Positions 1-9,974 of a stretch of DNA of 64,000 nucleotides are shown one piece after another. A model generated the notes under the pieces. It saw nothing but the letters and a program-made list of their open reading frames with translations, made no database searches and was not told the DNA's origin. The translations under genes and the position numbers were made by a program. Source of the DNA: Methylobacter sp. (GTDB lineage Bacteria; Pseudomonadota; Gammaproteobacteria; Methylococcales; Methylomonadaceae); assembly GCA_028712225.1 (NCBI GenBank), contig JAQTQN010000001.1:24307-88306 (forward strand), given 5' to 3'. Position 1 is the first letter of the stretch, and each line of letters begins with the position of its first letter.

Positions 1-537
1 ATACATACCATAGGCTTCACGATAATTAACCGTAATCCAATAAGCATAGAGCTTAGCTACAGCGTAAGGGGATCGTGGATAGAACGGTGTGGTTTCCTTT
101 TGCGGTATTTCTTGTACCAAGCCGTAAAGTTCTGAAGTTGATGCTTGATAAAAACGGGTTTTCTTTTCCAGTTTTAAAAACCTGATTGCTTCAAGTAAGC
201 GTAGCGTGCCAATACCATCAACATCAGCCGTGTATTCTGGAGACTCAAATGACACGGCAACATGACTCATCGCACCCAAATTGTAAACTTCATCCGGCTG
301 AGTTTCACTTAAGATTCGGGTCAAATTGGAACTATCTGACAAATCACCATAATGCAGATAGAACTTAGGATTAGTCGCATGAGGATCTTGATAGATATGA
401 TCAACCCTCTCGGTATTAAATAACGACGAGCGCCGTTTTATGCCGTGGACTTCGTATCCTTTAGCCAACAACAACTCGGCTAAATAAGATCCATCCTGTC
501 CGGTTATTCCGGTTATTAATGCTCTTTTATTACTCAC
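1..537 (-). CDS. gmd: GDP-mannose 4,6-dehydratase, N-terminal part (runs off window start)
   Basis: Reverse-strand translation from GTG at 537: [53 protein letters not shown]...[50 protein letters not shown]; characteristic Gmd sequence. Absent from the ORF track because it is truncated. Confidence 0.95.
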   Translation of the reverse strand, partial: MSNKRALITGITGQDGSYLAELLLAKGYEVHGIKRRSSLFNTERVDHIYQDPHATNPKFYLHYGDLSDSSNLTRILSETQPDEVYNLGAMSHVAVSFESPEYTADVDGIGTLRLLEAIRFLKLEKKTRFYQASTSELYGLVQEIPQKETTPFYPRSPYAVAKLYAYWITVNYREAYGMY

Positions 538-856
538 TCTAACTCCTTTAGTTAGTTATAAGGGTTGAAGAAACGACGAATTACCTAGTGTTAATTTAGG
601 TAATTGCAACTTAAAGCTTAGATTTTTTCGCTGATCAACTTTTTACAAATTTTGGCCGAACTTGAAAAGTTAAATACTGGAGATTGGCGGTGCGTCTAAA
701 GATTTATTTTAACAGCTGAAATATTACCTTAGCGAATCTTATATGGGCTTATATTGCGTGAATTTTTTATTAAATGCTGGGAATAGGCCGCAATTATGTT
801 TCTTAAGCAAAAATAAGCCATTTAGAAATTGCAAATTCACCCTTATCTTTTTCAAA

Positions 857-885
857 AAAAACGGGAGTGTTATGTACTCCCGTTT
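857..885 (-). terminator. Rho-independent terminator of the PEP-CTERM-like gene
   Basis: Minus strand: AAACGGGAGT-ACATAAC-ACTCCCGTTTTTTTT, perfect 10-bp stem plus U-tract just after the stop at 898. Confidence 0.85.
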
Positions 886-897
886 CATCTAACAAAT

Positions 898-1746
898 TTA
901 AGCAATTAATGCTTTGCGGCGAGCAATTGAAGTCAAGCCAACCAACGCACTACTGAACAACCAAACAGCAGCCGGAACAGGAACCGCTGTCAGCGTCAAA
1001 GTACCCGTCGTTGTTGCAACAAAACCTCCAGCAACAGAATGCCCCTGAACACTTGGAACCGCAGCAATTAATGGAGATGAGTTTGCATTCAAGGAAAATA
1101 ATGCATTAGCACCACCAATGCCAGGATTATAAACGGCTGAGTTATAAGCCCCAAAAGCACCTGACAAATTAAGGCTGTATTGTCCCGCACCAATACCAAA
1201 GCTAGTCAATACACCATTGCCACCACTTATAACTCCAGTCAGTAACAAATTACCGTTATTGAAACCACTATCTGCAGCAAAGCTGTAATCAGGCGTAGTG
1301 TCAAAATACAACGAACTAGTTCCCGAAGCATTATCAAAACTTACATTGCCAAAAGTATCAATGTTGGTCACTTTGAATGAAAAATTGGAAACCAGCGTTA
1401 ACTCATAACCATTACCCGAACCAGAGGTATTTAGATTAGGCGCTGACACCGTTTGTCCGGAACTTTGTAACTTATGACTATCAACACTTGACTGAAACCA
1501 GCCGGAAATAGTGTCCCCGACAGTTGGGTTTGTAAGCGGAGAAGTCAGAATAACACCTGAGCCAAAATGATATTGGTTAAAAGGACCAACGGTATCTTCA
1601 TCGCCATCAACCGTACCTGCATTGCCATAACTAGCAGTACCCGTCCACAATGTAGATGCCTGAGCATTTTCAATTGGCACTAAAACTGCGGCTGAAATAG
1701 CAAGGGATAAACAGCCCTGCAATATTTTTTTATACTTTAGATTCAT
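898..1746 (-). CDS. PEP-CTERM/VPxPAA-type sorting-domain secreted protein, function unknown
   Basis: N-terminal signal peptide (MNLKYKKILQGCLSLAISAAVLVPIENAQAS) and C-terminal VPVPAAVWLFSSALVGLTSIARRK sorting-type tail (motif, TM helix, RRK). Confidence 0.8.
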   Translation of the reverse strand: MNLKYKKILQGCLSLAISAAVLVPIENAQASTLWTGTASYGNAGTVDGDEDTVGPFNQYHFGSGVILTSPLTNPTVGDTISGWFQSSVDSHKLQSSGQTVSAPNLNTSGSGNGYELTLVSNFSFKVTNIDTFGNVSFDNASGTSSLYFDTTPDYSFAADSGFNNGNLLLTGVISGGNGVLTSFGIGAGQYSLNLSGAFGAYNSAVYNPGIGGANALFSLNANSSPLIAAVPSVQGHSVAGGFVATTTGTLTLTAVPVPAAVWLFSSALVGLTSIARRKALIA

Positions 1747-2440
1747 AAATACAACTCCTAACCATTTAAATCAGATAAAAAGAATGAGATAACTCGCCCC
1801 CCCCTTGACTGATTGTTATAGTCAAGGGGCAAAACATATTAAGCAAAAAACAAACCATTCAATAAAATGCAACGATCGACTCAATATTTAATGCCTTATA
1901 AACACGAAAACCATGTCATATAACCATCAATAATACGTTAAATAACACAGTTCAATTAAAGCCACTGCGCGCGCAACTCTTAGCAGAGGCTAGAGCATAC
2001 CCAAATTTTGCCCCGTACATTGTTACATTTGCATTAAATGCTAAACCAAACTTATCGAAAAACTCCGGCAATACAATCCATAAGATCATTACCAACAGAT
2101 AATGCCCCCCCACAGAACACATTTATCTAGCAGCAAACAGCCAAACTTCTTTTTAAACTCACGATCTATTTAAATAGAGCTCTGCAAAATTAACACTTGA
2201 ATGCTTACCCAATTAATCGGCATAATCATTGCTTAAAATCCTAATTGTGCCACACCATACAACATGGCCTGAGGCACCTTAAGCATTGAGTAACTGAGAT
2301 TTACACTAAATCATATTTTCGGAAGTGATTCTCCTTTATCACACAATAACGCCCAACTTGTCATATTCTTTAGTTATAATCGCTAAAGTTTAATTCATGA
2401 AATGTGAGCGCGCCTCACAAACTAATTAAAGGTAATTCCC

Positions 2441-3010
2441 TTGAAATATTTTCTATTTTTGATCACTTTATTTCTTGCGACCATGAGTTTATCGTTCGCC
2501 GAAGATCAACCAAAGCTCTCAGCCGATGCGCATTACAAACTATCCCCTGGCGATGTTTTGGAAGTATCTGTTTGGAAAGAAGCCGATTTACTAAAACAAG
2601 TTATTATTGCCCCGGACGGCACTATTTCTCTGCCGCTAGTTGAAACCATTATGGCTGCAGGCAAAACAGTCACCGAACTTAAAAAAATCATTACCGAAAA
2701 GCTGAATAGTTATATTGCCGACCCCGCTGTAAACGTGGCCCTCATTAAAAATGACGGCAACATCTTTTTTGTTATCGGCAAAGTTAACAAACCAGGTCCG
2801 ATTGTTGCCAATCGCCATATTGATGTCTTGCAAGCATTAAGCTTGGCCGGTGGTTTAACAGTATTTGCCAAAGAAAGCTCTATTTACGTTCAGCGCCGCG
2901 TGGGTAACGAAATAAAATTATTCCCATTTGATTACGACGACGTATTGGACGGCGACAACCTTAATCAAAACATTGTTTTACAACCTGGTGATACAGTTAC
3001 AGTTAGATAA
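2441..3010 (+). CDS. Polysaccharide export (Wza/EpsE-like) outer membrane protein
   Basis: Signal peptide then YKLSPGDVLEVSVWKEADLLKQVIIAPDGTISLPLV...VFFVIGKVNKPG-type Poly_export/SLBB signature; TTG start. Confidence 0.88.
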   Translation: MKYFLFLITLFLATMSLSFAEDQPKLSADAHYKLSPGDVLEVSVWKEADLLKQVIIAPDGTISLPLVETIMAAGKTVTELKKIITEKLNSYIADPAVNVALIKNDGNIFFVIGKVNKPGPIVANRHIDVLQALSLAGGLTVFAKESSIYVQRRVGNEIKLFPFDYDDVLDGDNLNQNIVLQPGDTVTVR

Positions 3011-3041
3011 CGTCTGTAGACAACAGTTTTACTAAAAAGCA

Positions 3042-4340
3042 ATGATCAAACCAAGCCACTTGTTTTCTTTATGCGCACTCATAATGGCAACTTGCAACAG
3101 CATGGCCACTGAGTATTATTTGGAGCCTCGGTTTTCTTCAAGCCAACGCTACGATACCAATATCAATATGCGCCAAACGCCACCGCAAGCTAACTGGATC
3201 ACGACAGTGTCACCAGCGGCAAATTTTGGCTTGCGCTATGAAAACGGCGAATTAAATTCGAACTTCACTTGGAATCAGTTGTTCTATACCAATCAATCAG
3301 AGCTTAATATTGACGAGCAATTGTTTGGCTTGGATTTCAAGCATAAAACTGAACGCTTTGATTGGGCTTTTAAAAACTCGTACAACAACCGCTCATCGCT
3401 CAACACTGAAGATACAGGTAGTGGCATACTTTTTTTTCAAACCATGAGAAAACAACTCACCCTGGCACCGTCTGTTACTTATGCCTTAGATGAACTTAAC
3501 TCACTGGCATTTGATTATTCTTATGAAAACACCAAATACGAAAAAAATCAGAATGCCCTTTTTCTTTCCGATTATGACTATCACCAATTATCAGGCACCT
3601 TTAATCATATGTATTCGGAACGCGATAAGCTTAACGCTACTCTTAGCACCTCCAGGTATAAAACGCCCGTTCAAGATCAAACCACTTACAACACCGTTGC
3701 CCAATTAGGCTGGCAACATAGCTTTAGCGAGCAATTAGTAACCTATATATCCGCCGGTTTAAATTATTCACAGGCAGAGTCCGCTGTCCCCTCATTTTAC
3801 TTGGATAACAACGGACAAATTAATTTTCTAGACCCTACAACAGGCACTCTTACTCCACAACCTGTAGGGCCACCTGTGTACTCTATCCCGAATACGGGAA
3901 GACTCACCCTAACCCCTCAATACAAAACCTTAGAAAGCAACAATTTTGGCCAAGTATATCGGGCATCCATACAAAAATCCTTTGAGAAAGGCTCCGTTTC
4001 ACTTATAGGCTCACAAAATCAAACCCCCACATCACAGGGTCTTCAAACACGCACTGAAGTTTCTCTCAACAACGCCTATACCATTAATGAGCGCTGGACA
4101 TCAGGACTTACGAGCAGCTACTCAACCAGTGAAATAACCGGCCAGCAAAATAGCCGATACAACAGAACTTACTATTCAATTAGCCCTAACATAAACTGGA
4201 AATGGACACCTGAAATTAATCTAGGGCTTTCATATACCTATCGACAACAAGAATTCCAAGGCAGCACACAACCAAGCCAAGGTAATATTGTCCAGTTGCA
4301 ATTTAATTATCAACCCCAAATCAATCGCCAGGTGAAATAG
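3042..4340 (+). CDS. Outer-membrane beta-barrel protein of a PEP-CTERM/EPS system (TIGR03016-like)
   Basis: Signal peptide, alternating aromatic beta-barrel-like repeats, located between export protein and chain-length determinant. Confidence 0.7.
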   Translation: MIKPSHLFSLCALIMATCNSMATEYYLEPRFSSSQRYDTNINMRQTPPQANWITTVSPAANFGLRYENGELNSNFTWNQLFYTNQSELNIDEQLFGLDFKHKTERFDWAFKNSYNNRSSLNTEDTGSGILFFQTMRKQLTLAPSVTYALDELNSLAFDYSYENTKYEKNQNALFLSDYDYHQLSGTFNHMYSERDKLNATLSTSRYKTPVQDQTTYNTVAQLGWQHSFSEQLVTYISAGLNYSQAESAVPSFYLDNNGQINFLDPTTGTLTPQPVGPPVYSIPNTGRLTLTPQYKTLESNNFGQVYRASIQKSFEKGSVSLIGSQNQTPTSQGLQTRTEVSLNNAYTINERWTSGLTSSYSTSEITGQQNSRYNRTYYSISPNINWKWTPEINLGLSYTYRQQEFQGSTQPSQGNIVQLQFNYQPQINRQVK

Positions 4341-4341
4341 C

Positions 4342-6087
4342 GTGGAAAACCAAACCCTCGACATTAAAGATTACGTAAACATTCTCAAACGGCGAATTAG
4401 ATACTTATTAATTCCAGCTGCCGTCATTACATTATTAAGCATAATGCTGGCGGTTTTATTGCCACCTGTTTATAAATCTTCCGCCACTATTTTGATTGAA
4501 GAGCAGGAAGTTCCTAAAGAACTGGTTAAATCCACAGTCACCACATTTGCCGACCAGCGAATTCAAATGATCAGCCAACGGATCATGACTCGCACCAATT
4601 TGATGGAGATTATCGGTAAATTTGATTTATATGCTGGAGACAGAAAAAGTAAAACCCAGGAAGTCATACTGGAAAAAATGCGTAAAAGCATCAAAGTTGA
4701 AACCATCAGCGCCGATGTAATTGACCCCCGAAATGGCCAACCTACGCAAGCGACGATTGCTTTTACACTTTCGTTTGAATACGAATCACCAGATATAGCT
4801 CAAAAAGTAGCTAATGAACTGACAACGCTATTCTTAAATGAAAATATCAAAAACCGTACCCAGTCGGCAGAAAGTACAACACTGTTTCTGAGCGAAGAAG
4901 CACGCCGTCTAAAAGATAAAATCCAACAAATCCAAGCTGATCTAGCCGCCTTCAAAGCAAAGAATCTGGATCAACTGCCGCAAATTAGCCAGCTTAACCA
5001 ACAAGAACTCACTTCATTATCCAACCAGCTGATTGGCCTGGATAGCCAGGAACGCTCCCTTCAAGAACGCCGCTTTTATCTGGAAGGACAATTAGCGCAA
5101 ATCGATCCCAATTCGATGGCAACAGGGTCTGACGGCCTTCGCGTACTGGACATGAAAGACCGCCTGAAATTACTGCAATCACAATATCCTTCAATACAGG
5201 CAAGTTATTCTGCGACCCATCCTGATGTCATCAAGATGAAGCGAGAAATTGAGTCCCTGGAAAAGGAAATTGGCACTAATACTGATTTGAATGACCTTAA
5301 TGCCGAACTTACCCGTAGAAAAACGGACTTGGCAAGTTTAAAAAAACAGTATTCAGATAAACATCCCGACGTTTTAAAACTGCAAAAACAAATCGACACA
5401 CTGCAGCAAACCATGCTGGAAACCAAAAAAAATGACAGCATTAAAAGTGGCATTGAGGCTGATAATCCAGCCTATATCACTCTGAAATCGCAGTTGGAAT
5501 CCACCAATGCTGAATTCAAATCACTCCAGTACACACGGGAACAGGTCAACAATAAAATCGAATCATTACGTGAAAGCCTGCGTCAGGCGCCATTGGTTGA
5601 AAAAGAATACATGGATCTTATTCAAGACCTAGACAATAGCAATCTTCGCTATCGAGAAGTAAGCGCACGAGAAATGGAAGCGCAAATTTCTCAACAGTTA
5701 GAAATGGAAAACAAGGGCGAACGCTTTGCATTAATTGACCCCGCCCTTGAACCAGAAAAACCAGTCAGCCCTAATCGAGTAGCTATTCTTTTCCTCGGCT
5801 TTGTGTTTGCGATTGCCATCGGCGTTGGCTGTATTGCCTTAGTTGAGATGACAGATTCGGCTATTTACAGTGAAAAAACTCTTATTTCAATCTTAGGTCA
5901 AACACCTCTTGCCATCATTCCCTACCTTGAAAGCAAAGATGAATTTGAACTACGTCGACGCCAACAAAAAATGTTCTTAATCATCCTTGCCTGCGCATTT
6001 GTGTTAGCCATTGTCGGCTTCCATTTCATTGTCATGCCGCTGGATATATTTTGGTACAAACTAATGCGTTTATTAGGCTTTAACTAA
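4342..6087 (+). CDS. Polysaccharide chain-length determinant (Wzz/GumC-like, EpsF-type)
   Basis: N-terminal DYVNILKRRIRYLLIPAAVITLLSIMLAVLLPPVYKSSATILIEEQ, long coiled coil, C-terminal PEKPVSPNR motif followed by TM helices. Confidence 0.9.
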   Translation: MENQTLDIKDYVNILKRRIRYLLIPAAVITLLSIMLAVLLPPVYKSSATILIEEQEVPKELVKSTVTTFADQRIQMISQRIMTRTNLMEIIGKFDLYAGDRKSKTQEVILEKMRKSIKVETISADVIDPRNGQPTQATIAFTLSFEYESPDIAQKVANELTTLFLNENIKNRTQSAESTTLFLSEEARRLKDKIQQIQADLAAFKAKNLDQLPQISQLNQQELTSLSNQLIGLDSQERSLQERRFYLEGQLAQIDPNSMATGSDGLRVLDMKDRLKLLQSQYPSIQASYSATHPDVIKMKREIESLEKEIGTNTDLNDLNAELTRRKTDLASLKKQYSDKHPDVLKLQKQIDTLQQTMLETKKNDSIKSGIEADNPAYITLKSQLESTNAEFKSLQYTREQVNNKIESLRESLRQAPLVEKEYMDLIQDLDNSNLRYREVSAREMEAQISQQLEMENKGERFALIDPALEPEKPVSPNRVAILFLGFVFAIAIGVGCIALVEMTDSAIYSEKTLISILGQTPLAIIPYLESKDEFELRRRQQKMFLIILACAFVLAIVGFHFIVMPLDIFWYKLMRLLGFN

Positions 6088-6109
6088 ACTAATACTGGAG
6101 TTTTATACG

Positions 6110-6892
6110 ATGGACCAAAATCAAACCGCTATAGAAAAAGATCAAGTCAAGCATGGTCAAGCCGTGATAGGCCAGATTGCAGACGCTGAAAACTTCACTT
6201 ATACAGATACTAAGATACAAAAACCGGATCTTGGACAACTCCGTACCAACCGGATCGTGTCAGCATTAACGCATAATAATTGGCTTGAGTCTTATAAAAT
6301 GCTGCGCACGCGCACTTTGCACATCATGGACGAAAAAGGCTGGAATACACTCGCAGTCACCAGTCCAACTCGAGATAGCGGCAACAGCTTAACGGCAGTA
6401 AATTTGGCCATCAGCATGGCCATGGAACTGGACAGGACAGTATTGCTGGTTGATGGCAACTTTCAAAATCCTTCCGTACATACATTACTGGGATTAAAAG
6501 CTGCAGCGGGACTTGGGGATTACTTACTTAACAGTACGCCGTTAAGTGAGCTAATGATCAATCCCGGCATTCCCAGGCTGGTTGTACTTCCGGCAGGAAA
6601 ACCCCTTATCAACTCGACTGAAATGTTACGCTCCCCTAGAATGATTAATTTTGTCAATGAGGTGAAAACTCGCTACCCATCTCGAATCATTATCTTCGAT
6701 ATGCCGCCGTTACTTACCCAAGTAGATACTTTAAGCTTTTCACCTTATGTTGACTGTGTTTTGCTAGTAGCGGAAGAAGGCAACACCAAAACGGAAGATT
6801 TAAAAAATGCAGCCTCTTTATTACAAGATGTTAATCTAGTTGGCACCGTGTACAACAAATCTTCTGACAAAAAAATAAAATATACTGGATAA
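6110..6892 (+). CDS. CpsD/EpsG-like tyrosine-protein kinase / chain-length regulator ATPase
   Basis: LAVTSPTRDSGNSLTAVNLAISMAMELDRTVLLVDGNFQNPSVH...RIIIFDMPPLL: MinD/BY-kinase fold with an altered Walker A. Confidence 0.85.
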   Translation: MDQNQTAIEKDQVKHGQAVIGQIADAENFTYTDTKIQKPDLGQLRTNRIVSALTHNNWLESYKMLRTRTLHIMDEKGWNTLAVTSPTRDSGNSLTAVNLAISMAMELDRTVLLVDGNFQNPSVHTLLGLKAAAGLGDYLLNSTPLSELMINPGIPRLVVLPAGKPLINSTEMLRSPRMINFVNEVKTRYPSRIIIFDMPPLLTQVDTLSFSPYVDCVLLVAEEGNTKTEDLKNAASLLQDVNLVGTVYNKSSDKKIKYTG

Positions 6893-6929
6893 AAACACCT
6901 GAAGTCTATTGAACACTTGAATTAATCAG

Positions 6930-6959
6930 CAATCATCGACTAACAATCGCCGATGATTG
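6930..6959 (+). terminator. Hairpin after the EPS gene cluster (possible terminator)
   Basis: CAATCATCG-N12-CGATGATTG perfect 9-bp stem between the kinase ORF and hfq; the following U-tract is weak. Confidence 0.4.
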
Positions 6960-7020
6960 TGTTGCTTTCTAAAAGCAGTTATCTTAATAAACTGTTATAA
7001 AAATAATAAGGAGAAATCGG

Positions 7021-7263
7021 ATGTCAAAAGGCCAAAATTTACAGGACAACTTTCTAAATGCACTTAGAAAAGAACATACCCCTGTGTCAATTTTTCTCGT
7101 TAACGGTATAAAGTTGCAAGGTAAAGTAGATTCGTTTGATCAATATGTCATTATGTTAAAAAACACTGTTAGTCAGATGGTCTACAAACATGCCATTTCA
7201 ACTATCGTCCCCGGCAAGGCTGTTAGAATGACTCAAGATGTTGAGCCAACTAGTGACGAGTAA
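7021..7263 (+). CDS. hfq: RNA chaperone Hfq
   Basis: [64 protein letters not shown]. Confidence 0.98.
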   Translation: MSKGQNLQDNFLNALRKEHTPVSIFLVNGIKLQGKVDSFDQYVIMLKNTVSQMVYKHAISTIVPGKAVRMTQDVEPTSDE

Positions 7264-7318
7264 TTTAAGAAGATCACTACCATCGCACGTATTTATTTTA
7301 ATTTAATGGTGAACCTAG

Positions 7319-8584
7319 TTGTTTGACCGTCCAGATTCAGGTGAACGTGCCATACTCGTTCACCTGACATTTTATTGCGGGCAAGAAGACCTTCTCGAAT
7401 TACAAGAATTAGCCAAATCAGCCGGCACTATTCCTGTACACGTCCTTACCGGAAGTCGTAAAAGTCCAGATCCCAAATTTTTTGTCGGCACAGGCAAACT
7501 TGAAGAGCTTAAATTAGCTATTGAAGCTTATTCAGCAGACATTGTCTTATTCAATCACCCTCTATCCCCTAGCCAGGAAAGAAACCTTGAAAATGCTTTG
7601 GGGATTCGTGTAGTGGATAGAAACGGTTTAATTCTTGATATTTTTGCCCAACGAGCGCAAACATTTGAGGGAAAGCTTCAGGTTGAACTGGCTCAGTTAA
7701 AGCACCTTTCAACACGCCTGGTTCGAGGCTGGACGCATTTGGAGAGACAAAAAGGTGGAATTGGCCTACGTGGCCCTGGTGAAACCCAACTTGAAACAGA
7801 TAGGCGACTACTCGGGCTACGTATTAAACAAATTCAGCAACGCCTAGATAAAGTCGATAAGCAACGGCATCAAGGCCGTAGCAAAAGAAAGAAAGCCGAA
7901 ATTCCATCGGTTTCCTTGGTCGGCTATACCAATGCAGGCAAATCTACATTATTTAACGCTTTAACTGGCGCTGATATTTATGTCGCAGATCAATTATTTG
8001 CGACATTAGACCCGACGCTTAGGCACTGCCAATTACCTAATAATAGCGAAGTCATTCTTGCCGACACCGTCGGTTTCATACGCCATCTACCTCATGAATT
8101 AGTAGCCGCATTCAAATCCACCTTGCAGGAAGCCAGTGAAGCAGATTTACTACTACACGTTATCGATGCAAATGCAGAGGATCGCGATGAAACGATTAAT
8201 CAAGTCAATAAAGTCCTCACAGACATTAACGCCCACGAAATCAGACAACTGGAAGTATTTAATAAAATTGATTTACTGCCAAATATGTCGCCTAGAGTAG
8301 ATCGCGACGCCTCTGGTTACCCAATCCGCATCTGGCTTTCTGCTGTAACAGGTGAAGGCATCGGGTTACTGCTAGAAGTTCTGACAGAAATATTTTCATC
8401 CAGTAAAGTAAAAAAACGCTGTTTTTTACGTCCTGATCAAGGCGACATTAGGGCTAAATTATTCACTTGCGCAAAAATAATTGACGAGCATATTGATGAT
8501 CTGGGTGCCAGTGAGTTGGTTATTGAAGTAGATACGAAACACCTAGGTTTATTGAAATCGGTACATACCGAAGAAGTCTTTTAG
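7319..8584 (+). CDS. hflX: GTPase HflX
   Basis: GLRGPGETQLETDRR...SLVGYTNAGKSTLFNALTGADIYVADQLFATLDPT; follows hfq; TTG start. Confidence 0.96.
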   Translation: MFDRPDSGERAILVHLTFYCGQEDLLELQELAKSAGTIPVHVLTGSRKSPDPKFFVGTGKLEELKLAIEAYSADIVLFNHPLSPSQERNLENALGIRVVDRNGLILDIFAQRAQTFEGKLQVELAQLKHLSTRLVRGWTHLERQKGGIGLRGPGETQLETDRRLLGLRIKQIQQRLDKVDKQRHQGRSKRKKAEIPSVSLVGYTNAGKSTLFNALTGADIYVADQLFATLDPTLRHCQLPNNSEVILADTVGFIRHLPHELVAAFKSTLQEASEADLLLHVIDANAEDRDETINQVNKVLTDINAHEIRQLEVFNKIDLLPNMSPRVDRDASGYPIRIWLSAVTGEGIGLLLEVLTEIFSSSKVKKRCFLRPDQGDIRAKLFTCAKIIDEHIDDLGASELVIEVDTKHLGLLKSVHTEEVF

Positions 8585-8750
8585 CCTTGGTTTGTATTAG
8601 CTTGGTTTTTTTAGGATAATCCCTGACCAATACGAATATCGGATTATTTTGAATAATCATAAGCTTGGCTGCGACTAATGAGAAACCACCGAGTAAATAC
8701 AATCAAATTAAGATTAATAATTATAATGTTAAGTAACGTGGAGCAAAGGT

Positions 8751-9974
8751 ATGTCCTGGAATGAGCCTGATGGCGACAAAAAAGACCCTTGGAGTGGTGG
8801 TGACCAGAAAGGGCCACCTGATTTGGATGACGCCATTCGTTCATTACAAGAAAAATTGGGCAGTTTTTTTGGCGGAAGCAACAATCGTAATGAAGATTCT
8901 TCCGGCAATCCCATATCCCCAAGAACACTTGGTTTTATAGGTGTCGGCGCTGTTTTACTATGGGGGGCAAGTGGCTTTTATATCGTTGACGAAGGTAATC
9001 ACGGGGTTGAAACCAGATTTGGCAAGTATATTAATACAACCCAATCCGGATTAAATTGGCATTTACCTGCCCCTATTGAAAGCGTTGATATAGTTAACGT
9101 TAAACAACAGCGTTTTATTGAAGTCGGCTATCGTTCTGGCGGCACTGCACAATCCGCAGGTTCAGTACCTAAAGAAGCACTGATGTTGACCAAAGATGAA
9201 AATATTGTCGATGTTCGCCTAGCCGTGCAATATCAGGTTAAAGATGCTAAGCAATTCATTTTCAATGTAGCAAATCCTACTGGGACATTAAAGCAAGTTA
9301 CCGAAAGCACACAACGAGGTGTAATAGGAAGCAGTACGATGGATTTTGTGTTGACTGAAGGTCGTAGCGAGGTAGTAACCCAGATCAAAAAGGAAATTCA
9401 GGATATTATGGATAGCTACAAAACCGGCATTCAGATTACCAGTGTTAACCTTCAAGACGCGCAGCCTCCCGAACAAGTTCAAAATGCATTTGAAGATGCA
9501 ATAAAAGCAAGGGAAGACGAACAACGCTTAATCAATGAAGCAGAAGCCTACTCGAATGACGTTGTACCTAAAGCCCGTGGTGCCGCGGCAAGAAAAATCC
9601 AAGAAGCCGAAGGTTACAAAGAACAAATAATTGCTCAAGCAGAAGGGGAAAGCAACCGTTTCTCCAAACTGTTAGCAGAATACGAAAAAGCCCCGGATGT
9701 CACCAGAAAACGGCTTTATCTTGAAACCATGGAGTCCGTGCTATCTCAAACCAGCACAGTACTAGTGGATGTTAAAGGCAGCAATAATATGCTTTACCTG
9801 CCCCTAGATAAAATGATGCAACAAAAGCAGTCAGTGCCGCCCGTAACTACTCCGCAAAATAACGCAGAACAAGTTGCCCAACCACTGAGTGATATACAGA
9901 CACAAGTACCGCCGCAACCACAAACTGTTTTGCGCAATTCACAACGTGGCCGTGACGCAAGGGGACGCCAATGA
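8751..9974 (+). CDS. hflK: FtsH protease modulator HflK
   Basis: MSWNEPDGDKKDPWSGGDQKGPPDLDDAIRSLQEKLG...SPFH/band-7 domain; position before hflC. Confidence 0.96.
   Translation: MSWNEPDGDKKDPWSGGDQKGPPDLDDAIRSLQEKLGSFFGGSNNRNEDSSGNPISPRTLGFIGVGAVLLWGASGFYIVDEGNHGVETRFGKYINTTQSGLNWHLPAPIESVDIVNVKQQRFIEVGYRSGGTAQSAGSVPKEALMLTKDENIVDVRLAVQYQVKDAKQFIFNVANPTGTLKQVTESTQRGVIGSSTMDFVLTEGRSEVVTQIKKEIQDIMDSYKTGIQITSVNLQDAQPPEQVQNAFEDAIKAREDEQRLINEAEAYSNDVVPKARGAAARKIQEAEGYKEQIIAQAEGESNRFSKLLAEYEKAPDVTRKRLYLETMESVLSQTSTVLVDVKGSNNMLYLPLDKMMQQKQSVPPVTTPQNNAEQVAQPLSDIQTQVPPQPQTVLRNSQRGRDARGRQ

Noticed and set aside
2258-2290. Possible sigma-54 promoter (GGCAC...GC) upstream of the EPS genes
   Set aside because: The GG-to-GC spacing is 8 rather than 10 nt, so it does not fit the sigma-54 rule.
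2404-2643. 79-aa ORF overlapping the EPS export gene in another frame
   Set aside because: Overlaps a strong signal-peptide/Poly_export CDS; codon composition implausible.
8644-8928. Minus-strand ORFs overlapping the hflK start
   Set aside because: Antisense to well-supported hflK coding sequence; no domain.
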